A DNA stretch of 64,000 nucleotides. Source: Daucus carota subsp. sativus. Taxonomy: Eukaryota; Streptophyta; Magnoliopsida; Apiales; Apiaceae. The notes beneath the pieces are model-generated. The model worked only from the letters and a program-made list of their open reading frames with translations, was not told where the DNA came from and ran no database searches. Shown here piece by piece: positions 35,255 to 45,539 of this stretch. The stretch is from the NCBI RefSeq assembly GCF_001625215.2, contig NC_030389.2, forward strand, positions 33,035,454 to 33,099,453, read 5' to 3'. Every line of letters begins with the position of its first letter. The first letter of the stretch is position 1. The position numbers and the translations under genes are program-made.

Positions 35255-36203
35255 TTAGTACTCGCTAAAAAAATTTGTGGAACTCTGACTACTCCATTTT
35301 GCTAAGATTGATGCACGTCTATGTATGTAATAAGCCTTCGTTTCCGGATCTTGTATGGCCTCCATATTCATTCCCATAATTCTTTCCTCCATCTCTAAAT
35401 CTTTTCTCTCAATCTTTTTCTCTTCGCATGATGTTTGTCTTTCCAGAGAGACAACCATCCTTTCTTCTAATTCCATCTTCCTAGCTTGGTTGTCAACCAT
35501 ATTCTTATTGAGAGTCTCCAACAGATCCATGTGCCTTGCATTATGAACTTCTTCAACTTTGCTTTTTGCCTTGTTTCGTTTTGCAAGCTTTTTTCCAGAA
35601 GGCCTTTTTCTTGGCGAAGATACACTTCCGCTACCACCACTCAAAGGAGTGGTTTCAGGTTCTGGAGATTCGCATGTGTTTGGAATCACTGGCTCTGCAT
35701 GATTTTTTGATTTATTCTCAGTAGTATTAATATCCTGCCACTTAATAGAATTTTCCAAGATAGCCCAACAGCCATCCATTCCACTAAAGTATTTGCCAGT
35801 ATCATCAAAGTAAGTTTGTTTTGCCATATCATACTACAAAATATATAAAAAAAAACTCAGAACTTGATCATAAAAAAAATACAATTCAGATATAAATGAG
35901 GAACTAGTTTCTTACTATGTTTTGATGTGTCACTCCGCTTTGATGTAAGGCTTCAATGGATCTTAAACACCCACGAAACTTGTTGCAGGACTTTTGTATG
36001 ATTTGCCAACGGGACTTCATACTTGCTTCAGATATCTGGTTATCATTTGTTTTAATTTTATACGCTAACACCCAACTCCAAAATTGGCTCCTTCGTTGAG
36101 AATTACTAAGTATTGGATCTTCGGTAATGCTCAAGTAAGCTCTACAAATTGCTTCATCTTGTTCGGAAGTAAAAGACTTCCCTCTTGCTGTTGACGCTAA
36201 CAT
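35255..36203 (-). CDS. Harbinger ORF2, MYB/SANT-like DNA-binding protein
   Basis: Two exons, 36203-35916 and 35833-35255, give 288 residues in frame. The N-terminal part (FTSEQDEAICRAYLSITEDP... FWSWVLAYK...MKSRWQIIQKSCNKFRG) is a SANT/MYB-like trihelix, the plant Harbinger ORF2 type. The C-terminal part is the glutamine/lysine-rich segment also found in NAM-associated proteins, with RKRPSGKKLAKRNKAK as a basic signal and a coiled coil. ORF2 proteins bind the terminal repeats and help import the transposase. Unlike the transposase, this frame seems intact. The splice junction is conserved in plant relatives. Confidence 0.85.
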
Positions 36204-36979
36204 TGTTCATGCAGGAAGGTGTAGTTTGGTGGCTTAGTTTATAGAGGCTGCTGAGCAATAAAATTAAAGAGTGTGGTTGGATATTAAATAATTTGGTTTA
36301 GGTATTGAAGACATGCAGTTGAGAATTCAATTTCTACACTGGTCTTGTTTGGTGGTTGGAACACTGTACGTGCAAAATAATAATAAAAAAACAATGAAAC
36401 TTATGCAATACATATGCACAGTATTAATGCAATAGAATGAATGAATTACACAAGTACAAAAATTAAATCTAAATTGTTTTATATTCATTTCTCTCCAAAT
36501 TCCCACTTGCATTGCACATGTGGCAATTATAGCTACATCTATACTTGGTTCTATATTTAGAACCAAGTATAGCATTTTTCTATTTTAGCATCACATATAG
36601 GATTGCATTGGAGTGTTAAGTTTTATAAATGATGCTATAGTATAGAAATAGCACCTTGTTTAACATTGCATTGGACTTGCTCTTATAGCAATAGCAATAG
36701 ATATATAGCATCTAGCAATGGACTTGCTCTAAGGAAAACAACCCATTGTTTCTATTACTATCTTCCAAATTCATCGACCTGAAAACCCCCTCATCGACTC
36801 CCCTATTTTTTGTCCTCTGTCTTGAACTCCACGATCAAATTTCAGGCAGAATCTCTAGCGAGGGTGTACCAGATTGTGGACTTAAAGAAGAAGAACCACA
36901 ATTAATGCAGTAACTATATGCTGGTTGTAAGTTAAAGATCATTTGTAGCTACTTTATGGGTGGACGTTCTGGCGTGATC

Positions 36980-37270
36980 TTAAACTGGCAATAAACTAGC
37001 TCGCAATTCATTTTTCTTTCCAGTCCAAAGCTTGAGAGAGGTGGTTACCGTACCATATGTTTGCTGCAAGTGATTCCGTAGCATACTAGTTCGAAAAGCT
37101 GAACTAAACATGAGTTGCATGAACCGCTTTTTCTCAGGAACATCACGCAATGAAATGCGACAAATGGGACATGTTGAATGCTGTTGAGCCATATGTCGAT
37201 ACAGTTTGCATGAAACTAGTGCTGGCATACTATGATTATGCCAATCTTCATGACATCTAAACTCGATATG
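36980..37270 (-). pseudogene. RING-like gene fragment captured in the MULE
   Basis: The minus-strand frame contains RCHEDWHNHSMPALVSCKLY, then HMAQQHSTCPICRISLR, which has the His/Cys spacing and the CPICR end of a RING-H2 finger, followed by an ordinary helical stretch and a stop at 36980. The first cysteines of the RING are missing upstream. A separate plus-strand frame, 37799-37996 (MSVHQKKTSLFSLWRSPV..., ending at a donor AATCAG|GTATAC), looks like a first exon of unknown origin. Confidence 0.5.
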
Positions 37271-38302
37271 TTGTATACTGCTTATATATATACTTTCATG
37301 ATATGTTGGGTTCTTAAATATATAGTATATAACAAAACTCTGAGCACAAGTTAATATATTCTGTTTGATATTGCTAATGTTCTATAGGAAGCTCCCTGAC
37401 ACCTATAGAGTGACAATAACTCTACTAAGTTTCCAAATGTTTAAACATAATCTCTAATAAGAGAAAACTGTCATATTTTCTTAAAATTATATGTTTAAAC
37501 AATTTTGCACAAAATCACTGCAGGTTGGTTTCAATTTCAAACTGTCATCTCTACCTACATAGAATACAACGAAAGTACACTTAGGTCTGTAATAAAAGAA
37601 GTTACATGTATTGAGTATATTACCTGTCTTGGAAGATTCCAAAAAGAGACGTTCTATCAGATGATAATATTTGCTAACTGACTCCAATGTTTGACTCAAT
37701 TCGACATGACTGACATGGAAGAACATTCATTCAAGTTACAACAAATTAGCATTTGCTAGTTTACGCAACAAATCTGACCAAGTTAACATAGTTTCAAAAT
37801 GTCCGTCCATCAGAAGAAGACATCTCTTTTCAGTCTGTGGCGGTCTCCAGTGGCAGCTACTAGCTCCCCAAAGGCCATTTCATCATCGTCGTCACCTAAT
37901 CACTCTAGCAGTTGTTGCAAAGGGTTAAATAATTGTGAGATATTGAATGCTGTTGTTGTTTCACAATCTCATCAACTTTCGCTGAAGCATAATCAGGTAT
38001 ACTAATACATTGTTGTGCAAAATCTATGGCACAGTGAATTCAAAGGTGCAACAGATTGTGTATGTATGTATTTTGTGTTTAGTTTGTGTTTATATAGTCA
38101 ATTAGTTGTTGGAGTCCAGCTCAGCAATCAAATGAACATTACATAACACTGTGGCCAAGTCAGCTTTTCCGTTAGTTCAACAAGTCAGTTTTAACGGAAG
38201 TATCATTACTCATTACTAAAGTGGTACAGATGATACCTATGAAACAATTGATACATGGAGCTCACTACAGTGACCAGGGTGATATTTAACCCATTAAATA
38301 AA

Positions 38303-40300
38303 TATCACTTTTCTGTACGATAAAGTATCTTGTGACAAAAAAATATTACTTTTAACACTAAGAAAATACATTAAAATTTTAATTTTAATCGAACAATTGA
38401 AACTTAACTTAGTTTAGTTAATTGGTTGGTCAAATAAAATATTTTCATTTCAAAATATATTTAATGGAATAAAATTATTTTTAATAAAATATATTTAAAT
38501 ATTGTAAATATTGAAATTAATTTTGATATATTTAATTATTAAAATTTGTTTAATATACTTATTGAGAATACATATTTTTTTAAAAATATATATAACAGAA
38601 TTACTATGTTATATCTCAAACACATTTGAATAATTTGGACACATTTCTCAAACTTACATGTATGTAAATATATTTTAACAAATTTATTTATTGGAAACTT
38701 AACTTTAAAAAATTACTATAATTATATATCAACTTAAATCTTAAATTTTACAAATGAGGTCTTAATCTTTTCAAAAAATAAGTATAGAATAATCAATTAT
38801 ACAAATATTATTGATGAATGGATGAAGTATATTATATGCCTATATATATATATGTTAGACCGTAATATTTTGATTAAACTCGGTGAAAACGGAGAAGGGT
38901 TAAAAGTCAAATCAATCGAAGCAGCACATGTTAATAATGAAGGGCGCAATCGCATATTCTTCTCTCCTTATATTCGTGAACAAAGACACACTTCGTGGTA
39001 GGCAGGGATGAGCAAAATGAAACTATAAAAAAATGTATGATATTATTTAGGCTTAAATTTATAGAAGACATCCAAGTTTACCTCTTTGAACACAGTAACC
39101 ATCAAAGAAAAAAAAATTGATAAATCAACCCTCACAGTTATGCAAATGTACAACTTGACATAATAACAGGAAAGTGCATGACACACTCCCTCGTCGAGGG
39201 TGATAGACATACAGAGATACTCTAGTCTTTTTTTCCTTCTCGGTGTGTTCCTTGAAGCTGCTGTTCATAACGTTACTGCAACATCAATATTCATTTTAAA
39301 ATCAAATAAGTGCACTCAAATATGGTCATAAACAACTTTTTTAAACAATATTAACTCATAATACTCCATACCATCTAATTTATAATATTTGTTATTTTAT
39401 AGTGATAATTTTAATATAAATTATATATATTAGAAAAAAGTTATTCTAGAATAATATGTATTTTTTAATTAAAAGATTTAAAATAAAAACTAAACGTGTT
39501 TGGATTAAATTAAATATACTGAATATGTTAAATTATAAATTTATTAAATCCTTGTCATGATACAGATATTTTCTAAAATTATAAGTTTAATTTTAATAAT
39601 ATATATGATGTATAAATAATTTTATTATTATATTAGATATATTATAATTATGATATATTCTGAAGTTTTAATATAATATATATTTTTGAATTTATGTAAT
39701 TTGAAATAATATATATATCTGAATTTTTTTTACAAGCTTTTAAGATAAAAGATGGGCGATGCCCTATAAAATTACTTAATTGTATTAGATTAAGGAAGAT
39801 ACTGGTGCTGAGAAACATCCTAATTAACAACTAAAGCATGACCAAAACATATACTAATTAAGGTATTCACAAACCGTAGCTTCCTTTCACTCCCCTTGCT
39901 TCCTCCTGATTCCTTATGTGTAATCAACGATTATATATATTCCTTCTCCTCCATTTATTGATCTAGAAGCTATACAAGAATTGTTTTCAACCCAATCCAC
40001 TTTCTTATATCAGTATCATGCATGCTCGTTGTAATTATAACTTGCATGGCCAACTCATGTGCTATTAATAAATTTTCCCTAGGAGCTAGTGCATAACAAT
40101 TGCAGGTTGGTTGCCTCCAGTAACTTCTTCCACTCCATGTATGTGCATTATTAATTATTTAAATAAACATGCATGGCTTATGCATGTTATTAATATGGAT
40201 CTGTATTAAAGCAATCATCACCACATTCGATTACAAAATGGCTGCATTTCAAACATAACAGATAACAAATACAATGCATTCATTACATGATATTCATGAT
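38303..40300. other. AT-rich intergenic DNA
   Basis: Very AT-rich, with no coding-like frame and no repeat ends recognised. Confidence 0.5.
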
Positions 40301-40304
40301 AACT

Positions 40305-40757
40305 CTACATAGACATATTCAAGTATGAAAGGCAAATATCAACCCAAAGTTCAACTTTTTTTTCTTGTTTATGCTTCTCAAGCCACATGAACTCACAGTG
40401 GTGTTTGAATGGAAGAGGAAGTGCTATAAGACATGGAGGAAAGTGAAGAGAAATGCGAGAAAATGAGTGTGTTTCTGTGTTTATTTCTACTGCACCATGT
40501 TTGTTTTCTTGACAGGTTTTGATGGTTAAGTTGTTCAATAATGTTTGAGCCTTCCAAGTTGTGTCTTTACCTCCACCAAACAGCATGTGTGCTCCACTCT
40601 CCCGAGACTCGGTTTTATTTTGCTCAATCATGGTTAAGCTATACATTTTCAGAACTTTGAGTGTTACTTTATCGATTTTTTTTCTTTGGTGGTCATGATG
40701 TTCAAAGAGGTAAACTTGGATGGCTTTTATAAATTTAAGCCTATTATTTAGGGCCAA
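40305..40757 (-). CDS. hypothetical ORF of 150 residues
   Basis: A single frame with no recognised domain. Its composition is not clearly protein-like, but its length is above what is usual in this AT-rich spacer. There are no splice partners or promoter motifs. Confidence 0.22.
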   Translation of the reverse strand: MALNNRLKFIKAIQVYLFEHHDHQRKKIDKVTLKVLKMYSLTMIEQNKTESRESGAHMLFGGGKDTTWKAQTLLNNLTIKTCQENKHGAVEINTETHSFSRISLHFPPCLIALPLPFKHHCEFMWLEKHKQEKKVELWVDICLSYLNMSM

Positions 40758-40955
40758 CTCCGGAATGCGGATATAGTCACCGACTTATAACTTGACTTGT
40801 AATATTTGTTCGTTTTAATAGGAAATTTCAAAAAAAATGATTTTTTTTAGAGCAATAAGAATCGGAATAATAGGAGGACCATTTCAGTTGTTTCTAGCCG
40901 CCACGAATTGATAACTGTAGGACTCTCTTTGCCCTCTGTCCCGTTTAAATTGATA

Positions 40956-41235
40956 CTCCCTCCGTCCCTCTCATTTCTTTACACTTTCTTTTTTGGGTGT
41001 CTCATCCAATTCTTTACATTTCAAAACTTACCAAAAATAGTCAATGGGTCCCGCCACTACTCCATTTTTCTTCTCTTTTCACACTACTTTTACTCCACTA
41101 TCTCCTTTTTATACTTTAAAAATCAATGGGTCCCACCACTTCAACCACTTTTTCTTCTCTTTTCCATTACTTTATACATATTTCTTAATCTCCGTGCCCA
41201 ACCCAAATGATAAGAAATGGGAGGGACGGAGGGAG
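40956..41235. mobile_element. Stowaway MITE, 280 bp
   Basis: Ends CTCCCTCCGTCCCTCTCATT and AATGGGAGGGACGGAGGGAG with TA on both sides. The small plus-strand ORFs here are MITE sequence. Confidence 0.9.
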
Positions 41236-41856
41236 TATTTGACGCACGCATATTTGAACTGGGGCGAGAATGTTGGCATTATTTCTCAAAGAGATCATCC
41301 ATTCCAAGATTAGGCACAAAGCGTCTGCTAATGATTACTTCCATTTTGCATTTTTCATGAAGTGACAAAGTAGAAAGTTAGAAAAACCAAGTGTTAATTT
41401 CAAAGTTACATATGTAAAACTCCGGTCCCACATCGAGCAGTGTGATTTTGGACCGTGAAGACTTTAGATTGGTTTATAAGTAAAGGTAGTATTACTACTA
41501 ATTGCACCAAACAAATCATCATTTTTTGGGGGTCCGTGGTTAATTTGTGGATTACCTAAGTTGTTGTACATGGACTAGTGTATTTCGGATTTTGAGTTCG
41601 GGATTTGACTAGATTTTCGAAAAAGACTCGGGATTTGATCCGAGTTTACAATAAATCTCGAAATCCACAAGAAAATAATAGAAAAGTTTTAAGAATTATA
41701 TTTCAATAAAAACTAATAGTCTAACATATTCTAATGATGTTTATACATGGATACAAAACCAGACATGTAATATGAAACTGAGGGTGCATTTTAGCTCACA
41801 AAGTGACCTTCTTTGAGATCCTCTCCTCTTATAAGAGAACAAGAGTATCTACTCGT

Positions 41857-43226
41857 CTAAACGAGTTCATCCTGCAAGATCACTCGTTCAACAGCCACGG
41901 AAACAATACCAACCTTGTAATAATTCTTAAACTGGGTTGAGAATTCTTTGAGTTTATTGCAGTATCGATGAAAAAGGTCATCCATGAGAATATCTGGCCC
42001 AAAGTGTTTGTTTATAATGCCTTCCATCACTGCTCTGAGATGAGAACTCTCAAACATAATATCTTCAGCAGAACTCATCTTTACTTCCAGAAATGATTCC
42101 TCTACCTTGAGAATATTCAAATGCTCGTCACGGGACACTAATTTAATCACCTCAGACGGTGTCGGTATATAGAGTGGTAGATTGAACGAGTCGAGAAGTT
42201 CTTCCTCTACCAGGCCCTGTAATTCAAGAACTTAATCAATAACATATAACTAAAAATCTTGTACATGGCAGATGTAGTATTACCTCCTTAACCATGTCAA
42301 TGAAAGCATCGCCCAAGATATCTGTTGATTCCAAGATGCTTAATTCGGATAAATTGCTCTTGCAAGGGATGGATATGAATATTAACCCTCCAGGCGCTAA
42401 CTCTGCAGATCTTGCACCAATGAAAGCTTCAAAATCGCTCATAAACTGAGCAGCAAAAGCCTGTTTTACTTCACAAGAACTTCTAACATAACTTATTCTG
42501 CCTTTGTTCCACGCTCTGGAGTCCTTTCTTAGTACTTCTTTAGGAACTTGAGAAATCCAATGACAAGAGAAAGAAGAGTGCATGAAATTCATGGACCCTT
42601 TTGGGAACAATTGACCATAAAAAGAGCCAGGAACTCCTGCTGCCATGTACAACCTATCGAGAGGAAGAGCATTGAATAGCGTGTTGAAGTCGTTGCAAAA
42701 GGTGTCATTAAAGAAAACTTGAAACTCGGGGCTGGTGAATCCTGGAAATTGAGTAGCAAATTTGAGTTTCACTTCTTGTATTATGGTGTTAACACATGAA
42801 AATGTGTTAGGGCCTACTGAGCATCCAAGGTCCGCAATCCTGACAACTTTGCAACTTTTCTGTATATCAAGATGGTCTCTTATGCACCCGATTAGCAGCG
42901 ATTTTGTGACATCGAATGACTCTTCCTGTCATCAGTAAATCATGTAATTACGTATAATATTTGAATTACGTATAAGCAAGCCATCCATGTTTTAATACAT
43001 CTACAAATATAAAAGTTTTATCATTTTGGTATGCTTTAAAGACTATACCCAGAACACATGTGTGATTATATCATACCATCGATGCATTATTAGTTTATTT
43101 GTTTGTGCAAGGAGATTATTTAATCAATGTGCAAGTTCATAAGTACAAATCAAGTACCTGTATCTTCGAATTTTGGGTGTAGCTGTTAGGGCCATCTCCA
43201 CCGTTCATAGCTACATTGTACTCCAT
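41857..43226 (-). CDS. SABATH carboxyl methyltransferase
   Basis: Three exons, 43226-43158, 42925-42284 and 42216-41857, give 356 residues, the normal SABATH length. The start MEYNVAMNGGDGPNSYTQNS has the conserved MNGG..SY.QNS box. The SAM-binding site ADLGCSVGPNTF is at residues 54-65. Later motifs include VFFNDTFCNDFNTLF, GVPGSFYGQLFP and SFSCHWISQVP, where the Trp typically contacts the acceptor carboxyl. Family enzymes methylate small acids (salicylate, jasmonate, loganate, farnesoate) with SAM; the MNGGDGP start is nearest to loganate/farnesoate-like members, but the substrate cannot be named. The upstream region resembles the MAF1 leader. A damaged tandem copy is at 45540-48237. Confidence 0.93.
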
Positions 43227-43811
43227 TTTCTGGCTGACAAACACTTTAGTGGACACTGGACAGTAAAACGAACCCGGTTGTTTTAATTAAACATCATGTC
43301 ACTATGAATTACGTTTTATTCAAAAAAAATAAATTATTACGCATAATTAACAACACTCGCATGATCTCGCTCGCAAGATAACTTAAAACAAGACAACAAC
43401 TATATCACACAATTTATTTTACTTTTTTGACAGAACTATATTACACAATCAACAGAAAAACCCACAATCATCCTAGATCTAACATACACAAGTACATGCA
43501 ACATATACATACATGATACAGTCATACAGCTATACTCACAAAACGTGTTCAACAAAAACATAAAGCTACCTGTAAATTAGAGATGATGGGAGTGAAAGTT
43601 GTGTTCTTGATGATGTATAGATTCAGAAATTTGTGTGTATAGTTTATACTTCTGGCTTAGCGTTTGTTTTTATTTAGTACTATCAATGATAGTACTATCA
43701 CTACTATAGCATATGTTTTTGATGAAATAAAGATGATGTGAGGATAGCTGTGGGCCTGTGGATGCGTTAGCAATATCAGATTAGGCCGACAATCTGTTTG
43801 TTTTATCAATA

Positions 43812-44124
43812 CTCCCTCCGTCCCGGTCATTTCTATACAGTTTACTTTTTGGGACGTCCCATCATTTCTATACATTTCTAAAATAGCAACTTTTAATAAT
43901 GTAAAACACTATTACACCAACTACTTTCTTCCACTATCTTCATTTTATAATAATATAAACACTATTACACCCACTACTTTCCCCAACTATCACACATCTA
44001 TACTTAAATACAAATGGGTTCCACCATTTTACCTCACTTTTCATCTAACTTTACACATTTTTTACATTTTTTCTTGGTCTCCGTGTCCACACCAAATGTA
44101 TACAACCTACTGGGACGGAGGGAG
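43812..44124. mobile_element. Stowaway MITE, 313 bp
   Basis: Ends CTCCCTCCGTCCCGGTCATT and ACTGGGACGGAGGGAG with TA on both sides. Confidence 0.9.
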
Positions 44125-45539
44125 TAAATCTTAGCCTATATTCCCGTACTTCCTCATGGTTTGTCCGGGGTGCCGTTAAAAAATTACTGTGTTAATAAAT
44201 TTTTGGTGAGGTTTGATGGTGAAATTTGTAACAAGTTTTTGCAAAAGCTGAAAACAGTTTTTTTCAGTTAGCTTTTAGATTACCAAACAATTTTTCACCT
44301 ATTTTTCAGCAAAAAATTGTTGTTACTGTCTGCAACAACTAACCCCAAACAATACCTCAGTTGTTTCACCATTTTATTATCATTTTCTCGTGTATGTTTA
44401 TGAATTTTTATTTTCGACTTCAGCCAAATTTTCACTTTCAACTGCACCCCAAAAAATCACCTATAAATTTTTGACTTCACAAATTATTACCGATCCTAAT
44501 ATAATTATATTTTTATAATATGTAATTTATATAAAGTTATATTCTGCATTTCATGATTAAATATTAAATTTATCATGTCCAAAAATTATTTTTAAGATTT
44601 AATATTGTTTAACTAGAAAAATATATGTACATTTTTATTAATAAAAAAATCTGATGAATAAATGTATTGGTTGTTTATAATTTTAACATTATAAGTTATT
44701 AATATTTTAGATTGTTAAAATAAAATATGTTCAATATGATTATAAATGATGTGTGATTCCATAAGCATAATGAGAGGTTGGCTAAAATTGTAGACACCGG
44801 TTGATTATGATTTTTTTCGAAAGGTTAGATTATATCTTTTAACTAAGTTTTTTAAGATTGGAGAGGGTCTAAATCTAGTATATAATTTTAAAACTATAAC
44901 CAATTTCAAAAGCTAAAATATAAAATTTAAGGTTAAAAAAACAAAAACATCCTGACCTACGATAATAAATTTTAAAAAAATTAATGGGTATGCTCCAATA
45001 CCAAAATCTGGAGATCAAAAGATCAGCAGCAAGCAATAAAAATCACATATTGCACCAAGAGCAATCAAGAACACGTGAGATGCTGCTTCTGGTAAATCAA
45101 CTTCAACTAAAACAAGAACTTGAGTCAAGTTTATAATTAGCACAACACACATAAGTTTTATGAAAATCTGGTTAAATAGTGGTATTTGATACTTGTAATA
45201 GACTTTTTATGCCAGGTTACTGGCTGACAATGCTGATCATGGTTGAAAGAACGACGAGCCCTCTGGGATTTAATAGAGACCTGAGCTCTGATGAGAGCTT
45301 GCATACTATAAAGTGTGGCAGCAGCTCCTTCCTCACTAGGTAGCCTCTAACAAGAGCTTATAGTTTAACCTTTCAGAGTCCGGAGAGCTTTTCATGATTG
45401 ACAGTTAAGCATAATTAGATAGAAACCAAAATCTAAATGCAGAGTGAACAAAGCAGATTCAAAAAATAATACGCCGTGACCTCCTTTGAGATGTTCTTAC
45501 AAGGGAATAGGAGTATCTACTCGCCTAAACGAGTTCATC
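44125..45539. other. intergenic, no gene seen
   Basis: AT-rich spacer upstream of one SABATH copy and downstream of the next. No open frame or clear repeat ends. Confidence 0.5.

Larger units (their letters stand above)
33349..36682. mobile_element. PIF/Harbinger transposon, 3.3 kb
   Basis: Terminal repeats GAGCAAGTCCAATGC (left) and GCATTGGACTTGCTC (right) are flanked by TTA at 33346-33348 and 36683-36685, the 3-bp duplication of this superfamily. It carries the two expected genes: a DDE transposase on the plus strand and a MYB/SANT-like ORF2 on the minus strand, pointing towards each other. Confidence 0.92.
33019..36729. mobile_element. Tourist-type MITE interrupted by a Harbinger element
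   Basis: Left end GAGCAACTCTAATGCAATG at 33019 after TAA and right end CAATGGACTTGCTC up to 36729 before TAA. The MITE sequence is 33019-33348 and resumes after 36685. It lies inside the MULE. Confidence 0.75.
32746..38302. mobile_element. Mutator-like element (Pack-MULE type) with nested insertions
   Basis: Outer ends are GGATTAAATATCAC (from 32756) and GTGATATTTAACCC (to 38292). They continue as inverted repeats of about 150 bp, sharing for example ATGTATCAATTGTTTCAT and CACTTTAGTAATGAGTA. The element is flanked by a perfect 10-bp duplication ATTAAATAAA at 32746-32755 and 38293-38302. Long terminal repeats plus a 9-11-bp duplication define MULEs. No MULE transposase is present. The DNA inside, once later insertions are removed, includes RING-like gene debris, as in Pack-MULEs. 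Confidence 0.88.

Noticed and set aside
40908..41313. Two plus-strand frames of about 90-100 residues
   Set aside because: Most of each frame falls inside the Stowaway MITE (40956-41235), read through its CT-rich arm.
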